A stretch of DNA of 64,000 nucleotides. It comes from Dactylonectria macrodidyma (taxonomy: Eukaryota; Ascomycota; Sordariomycetes; Hypocreales; Nectriaceae). Below, piece by piece: positions 55,011 through 64,000 of this stretch. The number at the start of each line of letters is the position of its first letter. The stretch's first letter is position 1. The stretch is from assembly GCA_020744425.1 (NCBI GenBank), contig JAGMUV010000016.1:682001-746000 (forward strand), given 5' to 3'. The notes under the pieces were generated by a model that saw only the letters and a list, made by a program, of their open reading frames with translations, ran no database searches and was not told where the DNA came from. The translations under genes were made by a program, and so were the position numbers.

Positions 55011-55674
55011 GAGAAGCCGAGGCTCACGCCTCGTTAAGGGAGTTCACCAGGGCGGTGATACTGAACGAGTAAGTCCGTGCCGCGCAAGATCTGCCACTAC
55101 ATAAGCTACTAACGCGTATTCGACAAGGGGTACAGGACCAATCGGATGTGAAGTATCTCAACACAACCTGCTACCAGGAAGGCAGGCGGATCCCATGGGA
55201 GTAGGGCATCACGCTGGTGACGCCGCTGAACAGAAACCGCTGGAACCTAGACATCGAGGCAACGCTCGCTTTCGAGATGCAATACAGAGGTCCGCTCCGC
55301 CGCATCTTCTTTTCGGAACATTAGTGGAAGGACGGCCAGCCGACGGGAAGCCCTCATGATGTTGGGCCAGGGCGACGATAGTGCCATACTGGTGCCTGCC
55401 GTCTTCATGTTCGTCCCTGGCATGCCTGGCGTCGCGAACAGCAACACCCACCAAGGTCTAAAGCTGGTCGACGGTGCCAGCTATACTCCCTACGGCAGTG
55501 GAAGTCATTCTCGACAAGGCGCACTCGGGCCATCGGATCGACGCTGACACTATCCTCCACTTCGGCCCGCCAGCGGGGATCTTGCCGGCACCGGAGGCAG
55601 CTAAAGACTTCTGTTTCACCGGCATGCCACCCCGTACGATCTTACTTACGCCTGTGACTATCAAAATAGAGTAG
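55011..55674 (+). pseudogene. Pif1/Helitron-type helicase remnant (C-terminal part)
   Basis: Plus-strand frames with stops and two frame changes read as the C-terminal end of a fungal Pif1-like/Helitron-associated helicase protein, recognised from memory: LNTTCYQEGRRIPWE, TPLNRNRWNLDIEATLAFE, ILVPAVFMFVPGMPGV, NTHQGLKLVDGASYT, then DADTILHFGPPAGILPAPE and GMPPRTILLTPVTIKIE. TAG codons follow RRIPWE and FFSEH. The helicase core and any Rep domain are absent. The remnant starts directly after the 81-bp tandem array. Whether it belongs to a Helitron or another helicase-bearing element cannot be decided here. Confidence 0.6.
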
Positions 55675-56635
55675 GGAGTACGTACTTCGTGTTGCGCTTC
55701 AAAGGCTGCGGCCAGACTGTGCCGCCATCTACAAGGTGGGACAGGGCAGGACGGAGAATAAAGCGTCCGCACATCATGATGACGCGCGCGGAGCGACAAG
55801 AGTGGATGCGCAGCAGGATCTATTATGGGGAGATATGGCAGATGCGCTGGAGGCACTGAAAAGTGGCAGAGGAGCAGTGATGTTTGATGTAGGAGCCTGA
55901 GGTAGGTGAGAACACCCCAATTTCCACATGTGGTCCATGAGCCCGAGGAGGCTCGTCATATTCATGTTGCAGCCTAAACCGAGCAGTGAGGGGTATCAGC
56001 AATGCAGGTTGCGTCGAAACCTGCATACTTGATATATACAGAACAAATCTGCTGGATCAAGAGAACAGGCTGGGATAAGACACGCAGGGGCAAACCCGCC
56101 AAGCATTAATCGCCATTACTCAGATGCCTTACTGCTACCCGGGAGGCAGTAATAGTAGAGGCTATGTGATTTTTTCCCGGAGCGCAAGATGGGTGTGAAG
56201 GAGACCTGGTGAGCCCACCAGATGACGACGAGTATCACCCGCATAGTAAGCCAATTCGATGCACTGATGGACTGGTGCGAGGCGACAGCGGAAAAGACGA
56301 GCCGCAACTTGCGATGCCGGCTCAGGAGCACCCGACCTCGATCCGCCCATACAGGTCCATGTGGGCTTGTCCAGCTATCCTCTCCCAAGAAAGGTTACCG
56401 AAGGTGCTTGTACTACGGGTATATCGACTAGACCCAGACACTCGGGAAATGCTCACTGGCATCGTTTTGAAGAAGAGAGTATATGGGTTTTTACAGTTGA
56501 TATGGAACCACACATCCTGGTCCATGCCTACTCCCTCCCACCAGGAGGAAACAAGAAATGGAAGAAATGACACTGACAACAGGGAAAAGGGGAAGGAGAG
56601 GAGACTAAATATAATGATGAAGAAAGAGGAGGAGG
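55675..56635. other. Decayed sequence, no intact gene
   Basis: Several overlapping frames between 56110 and 56661, none convincing. Possibly more transposon debris continuing from the helicase remnant. Confidence 0.3.
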
Positions 56636-56878
56636 ATGAAGAGACTGAAGTTGACTGCTGAAGAGGACGCTGTGAGATCAGATGCTAACCGTCAACCCAC
56701 GGCCAGCAACACCAATCCTGATCGCCTTGTCGAGCTTCTTTTGGGACTCAGCCTGGCCCTTTGCGCCGAGCCTCTCATCGGTGACCAGCCCAGCTCCACC
56801 ACATTGGTCTATTTCAGCGGTATATTGGCCTTCTCGACTACGTTGAAACAAACCTTCCCCGCCAGTGTCTACATCTAG
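56636..56878 (+). pseudogene. Fragment of a transposon-associated protein (tentative)
   Basis: A short frame contains DRLVELLLGLSLALCAEPL and TTLVYFSGILAFSTTLK, hydrophobic helical blocks that I associate with large helicase-like proteins of fungal mobile or telomere-linked elements. It ends abruptly, and no neighbouring conserved exon was seen. The assignment is weak. Confidence 0.3.
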
Positions 56879-59560
56879 TGGTATCTGACGCTAGGCTGCA
56901 TTGAAATCCGGAATCCTGCCGTTATCCCAATCATTAAAGCCCAAAACGGCCGCCATTATATGATGCGAAAGAAGCCAACAAACGTGTTCTTGGACAAAAT
57001 GGGTGAGTCAACACGGGCGAGGGCTATATCTGCATCAAGATGGCAGCATAAAAACGCAGCCTTCTCCTGAATTGATTAAGAATGGATTGCATTCGGAGCC
57101 CAGAGATAGGCTTAACAAAGCAGATCTCAGTCTATATTTCACGCCACCTTCCAAGTAATTAATCTTATTCATCAACCTTCCTCAGCCTCGTCGGATTGTG
57201 TCGACTAGTCACTCGTATCTATTTTTGTCCAAAGATACGTTCACTCTCCCTTTGGTAACAGCGACGGCGTCCGTAAGCTCGGCGAATCGCGAATTACTTG
57301 TAGATCGTGTTCGGACTCACTTTCCTTTTTTTGACATACTATGCAAGTCCTTGGTGTGGAGTGGCTTGTGGCTCTACTGAAATGCTAGTGGATGGTGGCA
57401 TACGACAATACTCGAGAATCTCGACCGGTGAAAGGAGAGAATACAATAATGACTAAACCAAGCAGTCAATTTTCGGGGAACACTAGCCCAGTAGACTTCG
57501 CTGGACATGAAAAGACTCAAGAATGGCTGTAAAGTCCTTATATATAAAATATATAACTGATAAGGAAATATCTCCTTTAGCTCCTATCAGATAAGATTAT
57601 AAATAACATATTCAAAATCTCCTGATTTTTAGCTTTATAATGGTATATAATATACCTCAGAAAGCCTATCTTCCTTATACTATAACCACAAAAGACACCT
57701 ATAATAAGAACCTTCAATAAGGTTAGAGTTCAAGCATCAGACATACGTCCAACAGTCCTAAAACTCGGGACACGTCTTACCCGGTTTTACTATGACAAAT
57801 TGTCCAAATCCCCTGTTAGATTGGACATGTGACTGGACAGCAATCTCTCTATAAAGCTGGGGCTTTTCTCTAGCCAGTCCAGAAGGATTATCATTATCAA
57901 TACATGCATTTCTTAACCAATCACATCAAACCGAATACCTTTCTAATCGTCTTTTCCTGCTCTTTCTGAATCTTCAATCCCTTTTCTGATTGGTCTATTT
58001 CTTGACCCACAATCGCCGAGTTCCACCAATAGCCTTCCACTCCTTCCACTCCTTCCACTGCTATAGCCTTTACAATGGCTAAGCCAAGAAGTTCCATTTC
58101 CGGAGAACGCTCGAGAATGACCCAGCAGACTCGCTAGGCGTGCAGAAACCATTCAAGACACGGCGCTTTGTCAGCGCTGAGCTATTATACATATATTCAC
58201 GGGTCGGTGCAGCATAACAAGTGTCAGACAATACTCATTATTATAAAAAAAATTGCGAGACAGCTATGCAGCGTTCTGCCCAAGAGATATCCGAGTAGTT
58301 TTCTAACAGGGCGGGAGTTGTTGAAGTGTCGTGTTGAGATTGAGACCATAGAAGAGATTGATTTTGAAGCTGATCGGTAGATCCTAAGGGAACTGGGCTC
58401 GATCGGCAAGAGAGATTGTCCTTGTAGTTCAAATCTAAAGGCTTTCTGCTCCCTCAAGGTGAGCAAGTTGCTGGCACAAAGACAAAAAAAACGGTTTCTT
58501 TCCACAATTCAAGCATTTGCATACCCACGATTAGCAAGATCAAGCTTTGCCAGCTTGGGAAACTCAAATTTATATCAATACAAAAGTAGTCGGCCCAAAC
58601 AGTAATGGGGGAGGCGACTGGCGCTGCTGCATGGTCTTATACTAAAGTTTCGGATCGGTATCACCATTTATTAACAGGGCTCGGATGTCCGTAGCTGCTT
58701 AAAGGGTTTCATAGAGGTACTATAAGTGAAGGAGTATGTACATTAGTATAGGTCATCCTTAAATGCGGCTGCCCCTGAGAACTTGTGGACTAGCAATGCT
58801 GCCCCGTGATTAAGGCAGGCGCGTTGGTTCTGCTGTCAATTGAACAAGATGGTCAGGGTGACAGGGGAATCAAGACTCGATCTAACCCAGAAACCTCCGT
58901 AGCTGCTCTGAGTCGCGTCGGCGAGGGGGTAACTAATCTATCCTAGCTCCCTATAAAGGAACGAGCAAGTACTGAGGGGCCAGTGCGACTACTGGAAGCC
59001 TCACAGCGCTGATATCGCGAGACAGTGAACGCGCCATTGACGGCCAAGGAAATGACAGAGGCTTTACATTATTAGCCCAGAAGTGGCATGAGGTACAAGG
59101 ACTGCACTTACAAAAATATGCTGTGGAAGGTAAGAGCAGTTTAATTAAGTCGTGCCACCCCGTATTTTAAACCTCAGGTGTGGTTTTTGATGGTGAGAAT
59201 GGGCAATTGAATGTCGTCCGCGTCTCTTATTCAAGCTGGACCTGCTTAGTGCTAAGTGAGGTGGGCATCGGACGACGAAGGCTGTACGGCGGGAGCGAGC
59301 GGTGCTATCAATAGACGCCCTATAATCTTTATTTAATTAGACGCTCTGTGCTTTCAGTTAATCTGTCTTCAGCTTGATGCCCAGTAGTACATCCATACTT
59401 AGTGAGTAATGGGTGCGTGTTCGATATCTGTAGAACATGTGAGGTAAAGCATCGGATCAAATTCTAGTCTAGGGTAGTAAGGCAGCGTGTTCTACCCAGG
59501 ACGCCAACCTTGCCCTATGCTCGAGGCCTTGGAGGGAGTTATCAGATTTTTTAAACCCCA
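56879..59560. other. Gene-poor stretch with an AT-rich island
   Basis: About 2.7 kb without a supported gene. 57530-57730 is strikingly AT-rich, as expected for old sequence degraded by C-to-T mutation. A short CCTTCCACT tandem lies near 58035-58060. Confidence 0.4.
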
Positions 59561-61012
59561 TCACTCGTCGGCCGTATATCGACTCGCTTCTGTGACCGCT
59601 ACCACATCATCACAAGCGATCTCCTTAGGCGCTGTGTAATGAGAGTCATGATGCCTCACTTCCACCTCTGACCTCTCGGCAACGACGTCTTGGCTCTCAC
59701 TACGATTAGAATCGGTCGAGATAAATGACTGGACTAGTTCCGGTGGAGTATCACTCTTGAAGTAATCCCTACTGCGCTTCCGCCGTCGTCCACGTGGTGG
59801 TCCCCACTCTGAAGCAACAGACACATCATCTTCATCCGTCTCTGCTAAGAACTCATGGTCTTCCACAGACTGATCTCGCTGCCTCTTTTTCGGACTCGGC
59901 GTGCGACTCGAAGACCGAAAGATCTGAAGCGACGTCCGTACCTCGGGCGATCTGAGCTTGGCCTCGATCATCTTGCCTGCCTGGGGGTCGAACAGAAGGA
60001 CCGCATACTCGGTCACGCCCTTGAAGAAGCGCAGCGTCTTGTCGGAGAAGATGGTCCATGCGAACCGCGCAAAGACATGCTCGACGGAAATGCCGGAGAG
60101 CGGTGCGGGAGACCGGTTGTGGTAGAGAGGAATAAGGTCCGGATTGTCATCTGGGGCGAAAACATGGAGGGCTAGACTCGACACTTGGCTAGTTGTGTCT
60201 TGCTTAGGAACGAATGTAAAGCGGCGGGTATCGAAGAGGTAGTGGAGGTCACGGCGGAGGGTGATTAGGTTGGTCGGGTCTTCCGTGGGCTGTGTTTCGG
60301 AGACGGACTTGACATATCTAGGCAGACAATGTCAGCAGGGACCAAGGTCACAGGCGCTCGACAGCATACCGATCCATTTTATTAGATGCGAACCACTTCT
60401 CGTCTGCGGCGGGCACGAGATGGGCCACCTCGAGAGCGCTTGAGTGTCTCGAGATACGGCATGTCTCATCTCGGTCCAGCGCAGCAATCTTCCTCTTGAG
60501 CTTCGAGCGGCTCGCTTGCGGTATGTTGATGCTGCTCCAGACGCGAGGGAGGTCGCCATGTGGGAAACGCCAGTGATGAAACGAAGGGATGACGGGGTAT
60601 TTGTCTATGGCGAAGGGTATCAGCTCCGCGACCATGATAAAACAAGGTACCTAAGTAAGAAAGAAGGCCATGAGATGGACGTACAGTCTGGCCGTTGTGA
60701 ATCAACAAAATAGTAATACGTCGGTTGTCTTAGAAGGTCAGTCGTATACTGGTCGACCTTTATGTACGTTCCCCCAGCGTCGTCCATCTCGGCAATATAC
60801 CCAGTGTGCCAGGTGTTGCCCGTGATGATGCCGCATGCAACCAGGGCGACCTCCAAGTCGACCCCATCGCCGTCATCGCCGTCGATGGCAGCGAAGCGCA
60901 GCAACGGCGGCTCGCCGTCGGGGTACTCGGGGTGTCGGATGTCAACGTAGCCAGGTTCGCCGGCGGCGTCGGTGTTGGTGGGAGGGGGCTCGAGAGGCGG
61001 CCGTACTGGCAT
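59561..61012 (-). CDS. HNH endonuclease-domain fungal protein (439 aa)
   Basis: Model: complement(59561..60317, 60370..60604, 60685..61012). The introns are 80 bp (GTACGT, GCTGATA, CATAG) and 52 bp (GTATGC, GCTGACA, CCTAG), with consistent phases. The N-terminal 110 residues include GNTWHTGYIAEMDDAGGTYI. After the first junction comes YKYPVIPSFHHWRFPHGDLP, then the HNH core (PF13391-like): CRISRHSSALEVAHLVPAAD with His171, TNLITLRRDLHYLFDTRRF with Asn204 and His213. All three HNH residues are present. A downstream block has ISVEHVFARFAWTIFSD, then a disordered Ser/acidic tail with KKRQR and GRRRKR clusters that could be nuclear signals. Such proteins are common and multicopy in filamentous fungi; the biological role is unknown and nuclease activity is not shown. 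Confidence 0.8.
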
Positions 61013-61419
61013 TCGATCGGGAAGAGGGAGCAGGTCGTCAGATTGTTTGGCGGTCGAGTTTGAGGGGTGGACTGGAGGCGACGGTGCGATGATACGGTGC
61101 GATGATACGATGATGATGTTGGTGTCGCAATTATTTTGGTGGTTATGTAGTATGTTGACAAATGACGCGCCATGGATGTCTGGGTTTGTTTATCGGGCGA
61201 GATGAGTTGGTTTCCACAGCGGGCCAATGTACCCACGGTTTAGCCGGCAGTATAGGGTAGGTACACCCAGGTCTACTCTACCACCGCCATCACCATTCAT
61301 GCCAAGTCCAAAGCTCATGTCGCGAAAGAACTCAATGGTATAAGAAAGATCAACTATGTAATCGTAGGCAAGCAACTGAGACAAGTGAGGTGCGTCTGGT
61401 CTTGATTCTTCAGCTTTGA
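61013..61419. other. Upstream flank of the HNH gene
   Basis: Should contain the HNH promoter; no gene seen. Confidence 0.35.
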
Positions 61420-62041
61420 TTAGGTCGAGCCTGTGAAGCATAAGCATGTAGTAGTGACAAGGATAGCCATATGGATGCTCCTTTGGTGCGAGAGTTTTGT
61501 CCTCGTTTTGGCGTTGTCCAGGCTGCCGTTGGGTATTTTCTGGCATAACACGCTGCTCAACATGAAAGGGACTGACAGCCGATGAATGATGCACCCGATA
61601 GCAATGCAGTATTGGGCACTGGACCACTTGCCAGCCATGAGAAAGACCAGGCTGAGAAAGACGCATATCAAGCCAGCAGGGCAAGTGACTTTGACATACC
61701 ACTGCTCATCTGTGCACTGCGAAAAGACAAGGAAACCATAATAAAGCCCCTAGATTAGCTGTGTCAGCTTGATTGAAAACGTGAGAATGACCTCATCTCA
61801 CCTCGGTCAAGATACTCCACTTCAAGGCCAGTGATATGGCAAGTTCTGGTTGTATCTCGATTGAGAGTCCTAATTCTTTGCCTGATAGATATACCAAAGC
61901 ATAGAGAGAGGGACAGCCTAGGTTCCCATGGCGGCAAAGAGAAAAATCAGCCAGACAAACAGCCGCATGTGCGAGATGATGTCCCAGTAGAAAACCCAGC
62001 ATTGACTGGATATTAATGCGACTTGTACGACAAACACGCAT
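61420..62041 (-). pseudogene. Possible remnant of a membrane-protein gene
   Basis: Minus-strand sequence encodes hydrophobic stretches in different frames: RLFVWLIFLFAAMGT near 61930-61980, and CVFLSLVFLMAGKWSS near 61620-61670. A possible intron (GTGAGA donor near 61802, CTAG acceptor near 61750) would join LALKWSILTE to LYYGFLVFSQ. The frame cannot be kept open across the whole region, so either exons are mis-seen or the gene is broken. Family not recognised. Confidence 0.3.
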
Positions 62042-62736
62042 GTAGCGAGAGCTAGTCCGTCAGAATTCGTTTTAGTAGCTGAGCTGGAGGCAACTCATCA
62101 ACGTGTATGCAAATTTAATATAGCACCGATTCCGGAACAAGAAAGGCAAATTGCAGTACAATTGCGCAGATAAACGCATTTCGTTTCTGTCAGGAGGGAG
62201 CGACCGTTGACGATAAGTCCAGTGGCACATATTTCACTTTTCAATTACCCTCAATCATCCTTGTTGGCTGACCAGGGGCATCTACTGTAGGTCATTTGCA
62301 CATATGAGATCTGCATAGGAAGGCCTCGCTAGTAAGCCACGCTCACCCACAAAAGCTTGTACGGGGTGGGGGTGGAGAAGAGCGAAGAGATGAGAAGTGG
62401 GTCAGAGAAATCTACTTTAGTGGATGCCGCTGCGTGAATTTAGGACGCGAACCTTGCGCGCGCTTCCCCCTCCATCGATCATCCTCATGGCAGCGACTTA
62501 CCTCCGAACCCCTTCGTCCCGCGCTGTCGCTCGTACGCCGCCTCTCGGTGTCTTCCGCCGTTCCCAATACGGAACTCATTCATATGTCTGCAGCACCTAT
62601 AGCATGAGCTCACAATCCTTGTGATCTTTCGCCTAGCCATCCCGCCTAGTGCACCCGTTTTGCTACGTGTTCAACGCGTGGCACGCTATGGACCAGCTCG
62701 AGCTTCACGTCGCAGTCTTCATTCTTCGGTCGCTCG
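62042..62736. other. Upstream region of the right-edge gene
   Basis: ATGs at 62424 and 62487 open frames with an Arg/Ser-rich, presequence-like composition. A second frame between 62621 and 62790 (SRRSLHSSVARWSRPVG) also looks like a mitochondrial presequence. Neither could be joined convincingly to the exon that follows. Confidence 0.3.
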
Positions 62737-64000
62737 ATGGTCAAGACCCGTTGGTGCCGGGTGGTCCCAGACTCATCTGGCCACCTCCAAACGTTCCATG
62801 AATCTTCCCAACGTCGGTTGGACACGTACCACAGGGGAGGAGATCAGCGCAAGGAACGCAAGGCATTACAAGAATACCATGAACTTCGGAAACGAAAGAA
62901 ACGTGTGAACCGCGTGGTAAATGATTTATGCGCCAATGTTGTGGAACGATTGAACTCAAATGATGGACGGGAATTGACGGCTCCAGAGCACTTCGGAGTT
63001 GTCAAAGGTGGGATCAAAGTTCACCTAAACTCCTCTACAACGCTTCTTCTCAACAGCACCGAGAAAATGATCGAATATGCTGATAGGCCTGAAAACTTGC
63101 CGTCATCGGCGGGATTCTTGCTCTTCATAGCTCTGTGTGTTGAAATGGTACAGAAAGAGGTACAGAAAGAGGAAGAGGGTCCTACTATGGAGAGCCATGC
63201 CTATCTTGACAGCTCTGAGAAAACAAGGAGAGATAGGTGGGAAGCGGGGATTTTGCTGCTTACTAGGATGATGAACTCCCTTGGAGTAGTCGGCCTTATG
63301 CTTTTTTACTCATATTCTAGTAAGTCGGCCCAGCAAAATTTTTGAGGTGGATCTCTAATCGTTTAGTTTTCGATCATGTTCTCGAAGTGGCTACTACTCA
63401 TGATGTCACAACTCGAGAGGCTATAGCCGAGAAGGCAGCCGATATACTCCGCCACACACTACCAGAATTCTGGCAAGACGATGTTCAACTCTTTTATTTG
63501 CCCTATGCCATTGAGGAAATTTTAGAGTTTCAAGTCTCGTTCGTTTCCCTTCCTCCGTCCAGGTTAACCGCCGATTACTGATGACTGTTGAGCTGAGTGC
63601 AGACATGCAAAGATCTGTGAGAGTCTTGGGTTGGAGAATTTTTCGAACGCGCCAATCAATTCTCCATTCGTCAAGTTTGAGCAATTAGAACCAGGGGGTG
63701 AATTTGCCCTCATCGCTGCTTCTGAAAGAGTTGAAAGGGAGGAACAGCTCGAGCTGACTGTCCAGGAGCTGATTGTCCGGGAATGTTTCGAGGACCTACA
63801 AGGGGAACTTACTAATGAGTACCTCGAGCAAGTGCTCAACCCGATACTCCAGCCCATACCTAACCCTATTGGTTGCTCGGAACGATACAAAAAGCTTACA
63901 CTCCCAGTCGAGGTACAAGAGAGTCTCAAGACAGCCGGGAAATGGCCGAGGGTGTATGGCCCGGTAAAATCTAGCCCTCACAGTATACATCGGTTGAGAT
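62737..64000 (+). CDS. Unknown gene truncated by the window edge
   Basis: Three exons are supported. The first reaches a GTAAGT donor at about 63319 and contains ELRKRKKRVNRVVNDLC, HFGVVKGGIKVHLNSSTTL and a hydrophobic stretch (GVVGLMLFYSYSS). A roughly 45-bp intron leads into FDHVLEVATTHDVTTREAIA and QLFYLPYAIEEILEFQ. A second intron (probably 63563-63602, GTTAAC donor, ACTGAT branch site, GTGCAG acceptor) leads into CESLGLENFSNAP, EFALIAASERVEREEQ and VLNPILQPIPNPIGC, still open at 64000. The donor of the second intron is ambiguous. The true start lies at or upstream of 62737. I do not recognise the family; the composition suggests a soluble helical protein. Confidence 0.5.

Overview
The window looks like nuclear DNA of a filamentous ascomycete (Pezizomycotina, probably Sordariomycetes). 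Coding exons are split by 44-81 bp introns with GTRNGY donors and CTAAC/CTGAC branch sites. Gene families are typical of these fungi (Zn2Cys6 regulator, DUF1752/DUF3295 protein, fungal bZIP, PF13391-type HNH protein, JmjC/C2H2 protein). Transposons are abundant, and several older copies carry C-to-T type stop codons that would fit repeat-induced point mutation. The species cannot be named from the sequence. All gene models were made by eye from reading frames plus splice signals.

Layout. 1-11 kb: sparse DNA, a SANT/Myb-like gene with a damaged 5' part (about 3.6-4.7 kb), a four-exon M16 (insulinase/Ste23-type) metallopeptidase on the minus strand (5496-9020) whose second zinc-binding His is Arg, and a truncated C2H2 remnant. 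12-24 kb: a MITE-like element (12524-13042), a two-exon 96-residue protein, a minus-strand C2H2-type protein and a conserved 452-residue protein. 24.6-30 kb: a decayed hAT transposase, a five-exon Zn2Cys6 regulator and, 317 bp downstream on the same strand, a five-exon fusion of an HD-domain 5'-nucleotidase with a nucleoside-monophosphate kinase.

31-42 kb is a transposon nest. A complete pogo-type element (31339-33198) has 47-bp inverted repeats and a TA duplication. A 7152-bp Ty3/Gypsy chromovirus (34686-41837) has 467-bp LTRs identical by eye and a GAAAC duplication; it abuts a JmjC-type pseudogene. The chromovirus gag and pol share one frame separated by a single UAG. Between pol and the 3' LTR it carries a five-exon gene on the opposite strand, which I consider the most interesting object here.

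42-64 kb: a palindromic 75-bp repeat array, a DUF1752/DUF3295 protein, a bZIP factor, a conserved 360-residue protein with a frameshifted tail (and a truncated copy of its 5' region at about 43.9 kb), an 81-residue Cys-rich protein in four small exons, an intact zinc-finger/JmjC gene with a 13-bp minisatellite upstream, a Pif1/Helitron-like remnant behind an 81-bp tandem array, an HNH-domain gene, and an unknown gene running off the right edge. No rRNA, tRNA or CRISPR array was recognised. No biosynthetic pathway or operon links the genes; the only close same-strand pair is the Zn2Cys6 regulator and the HD-kinase fusion.
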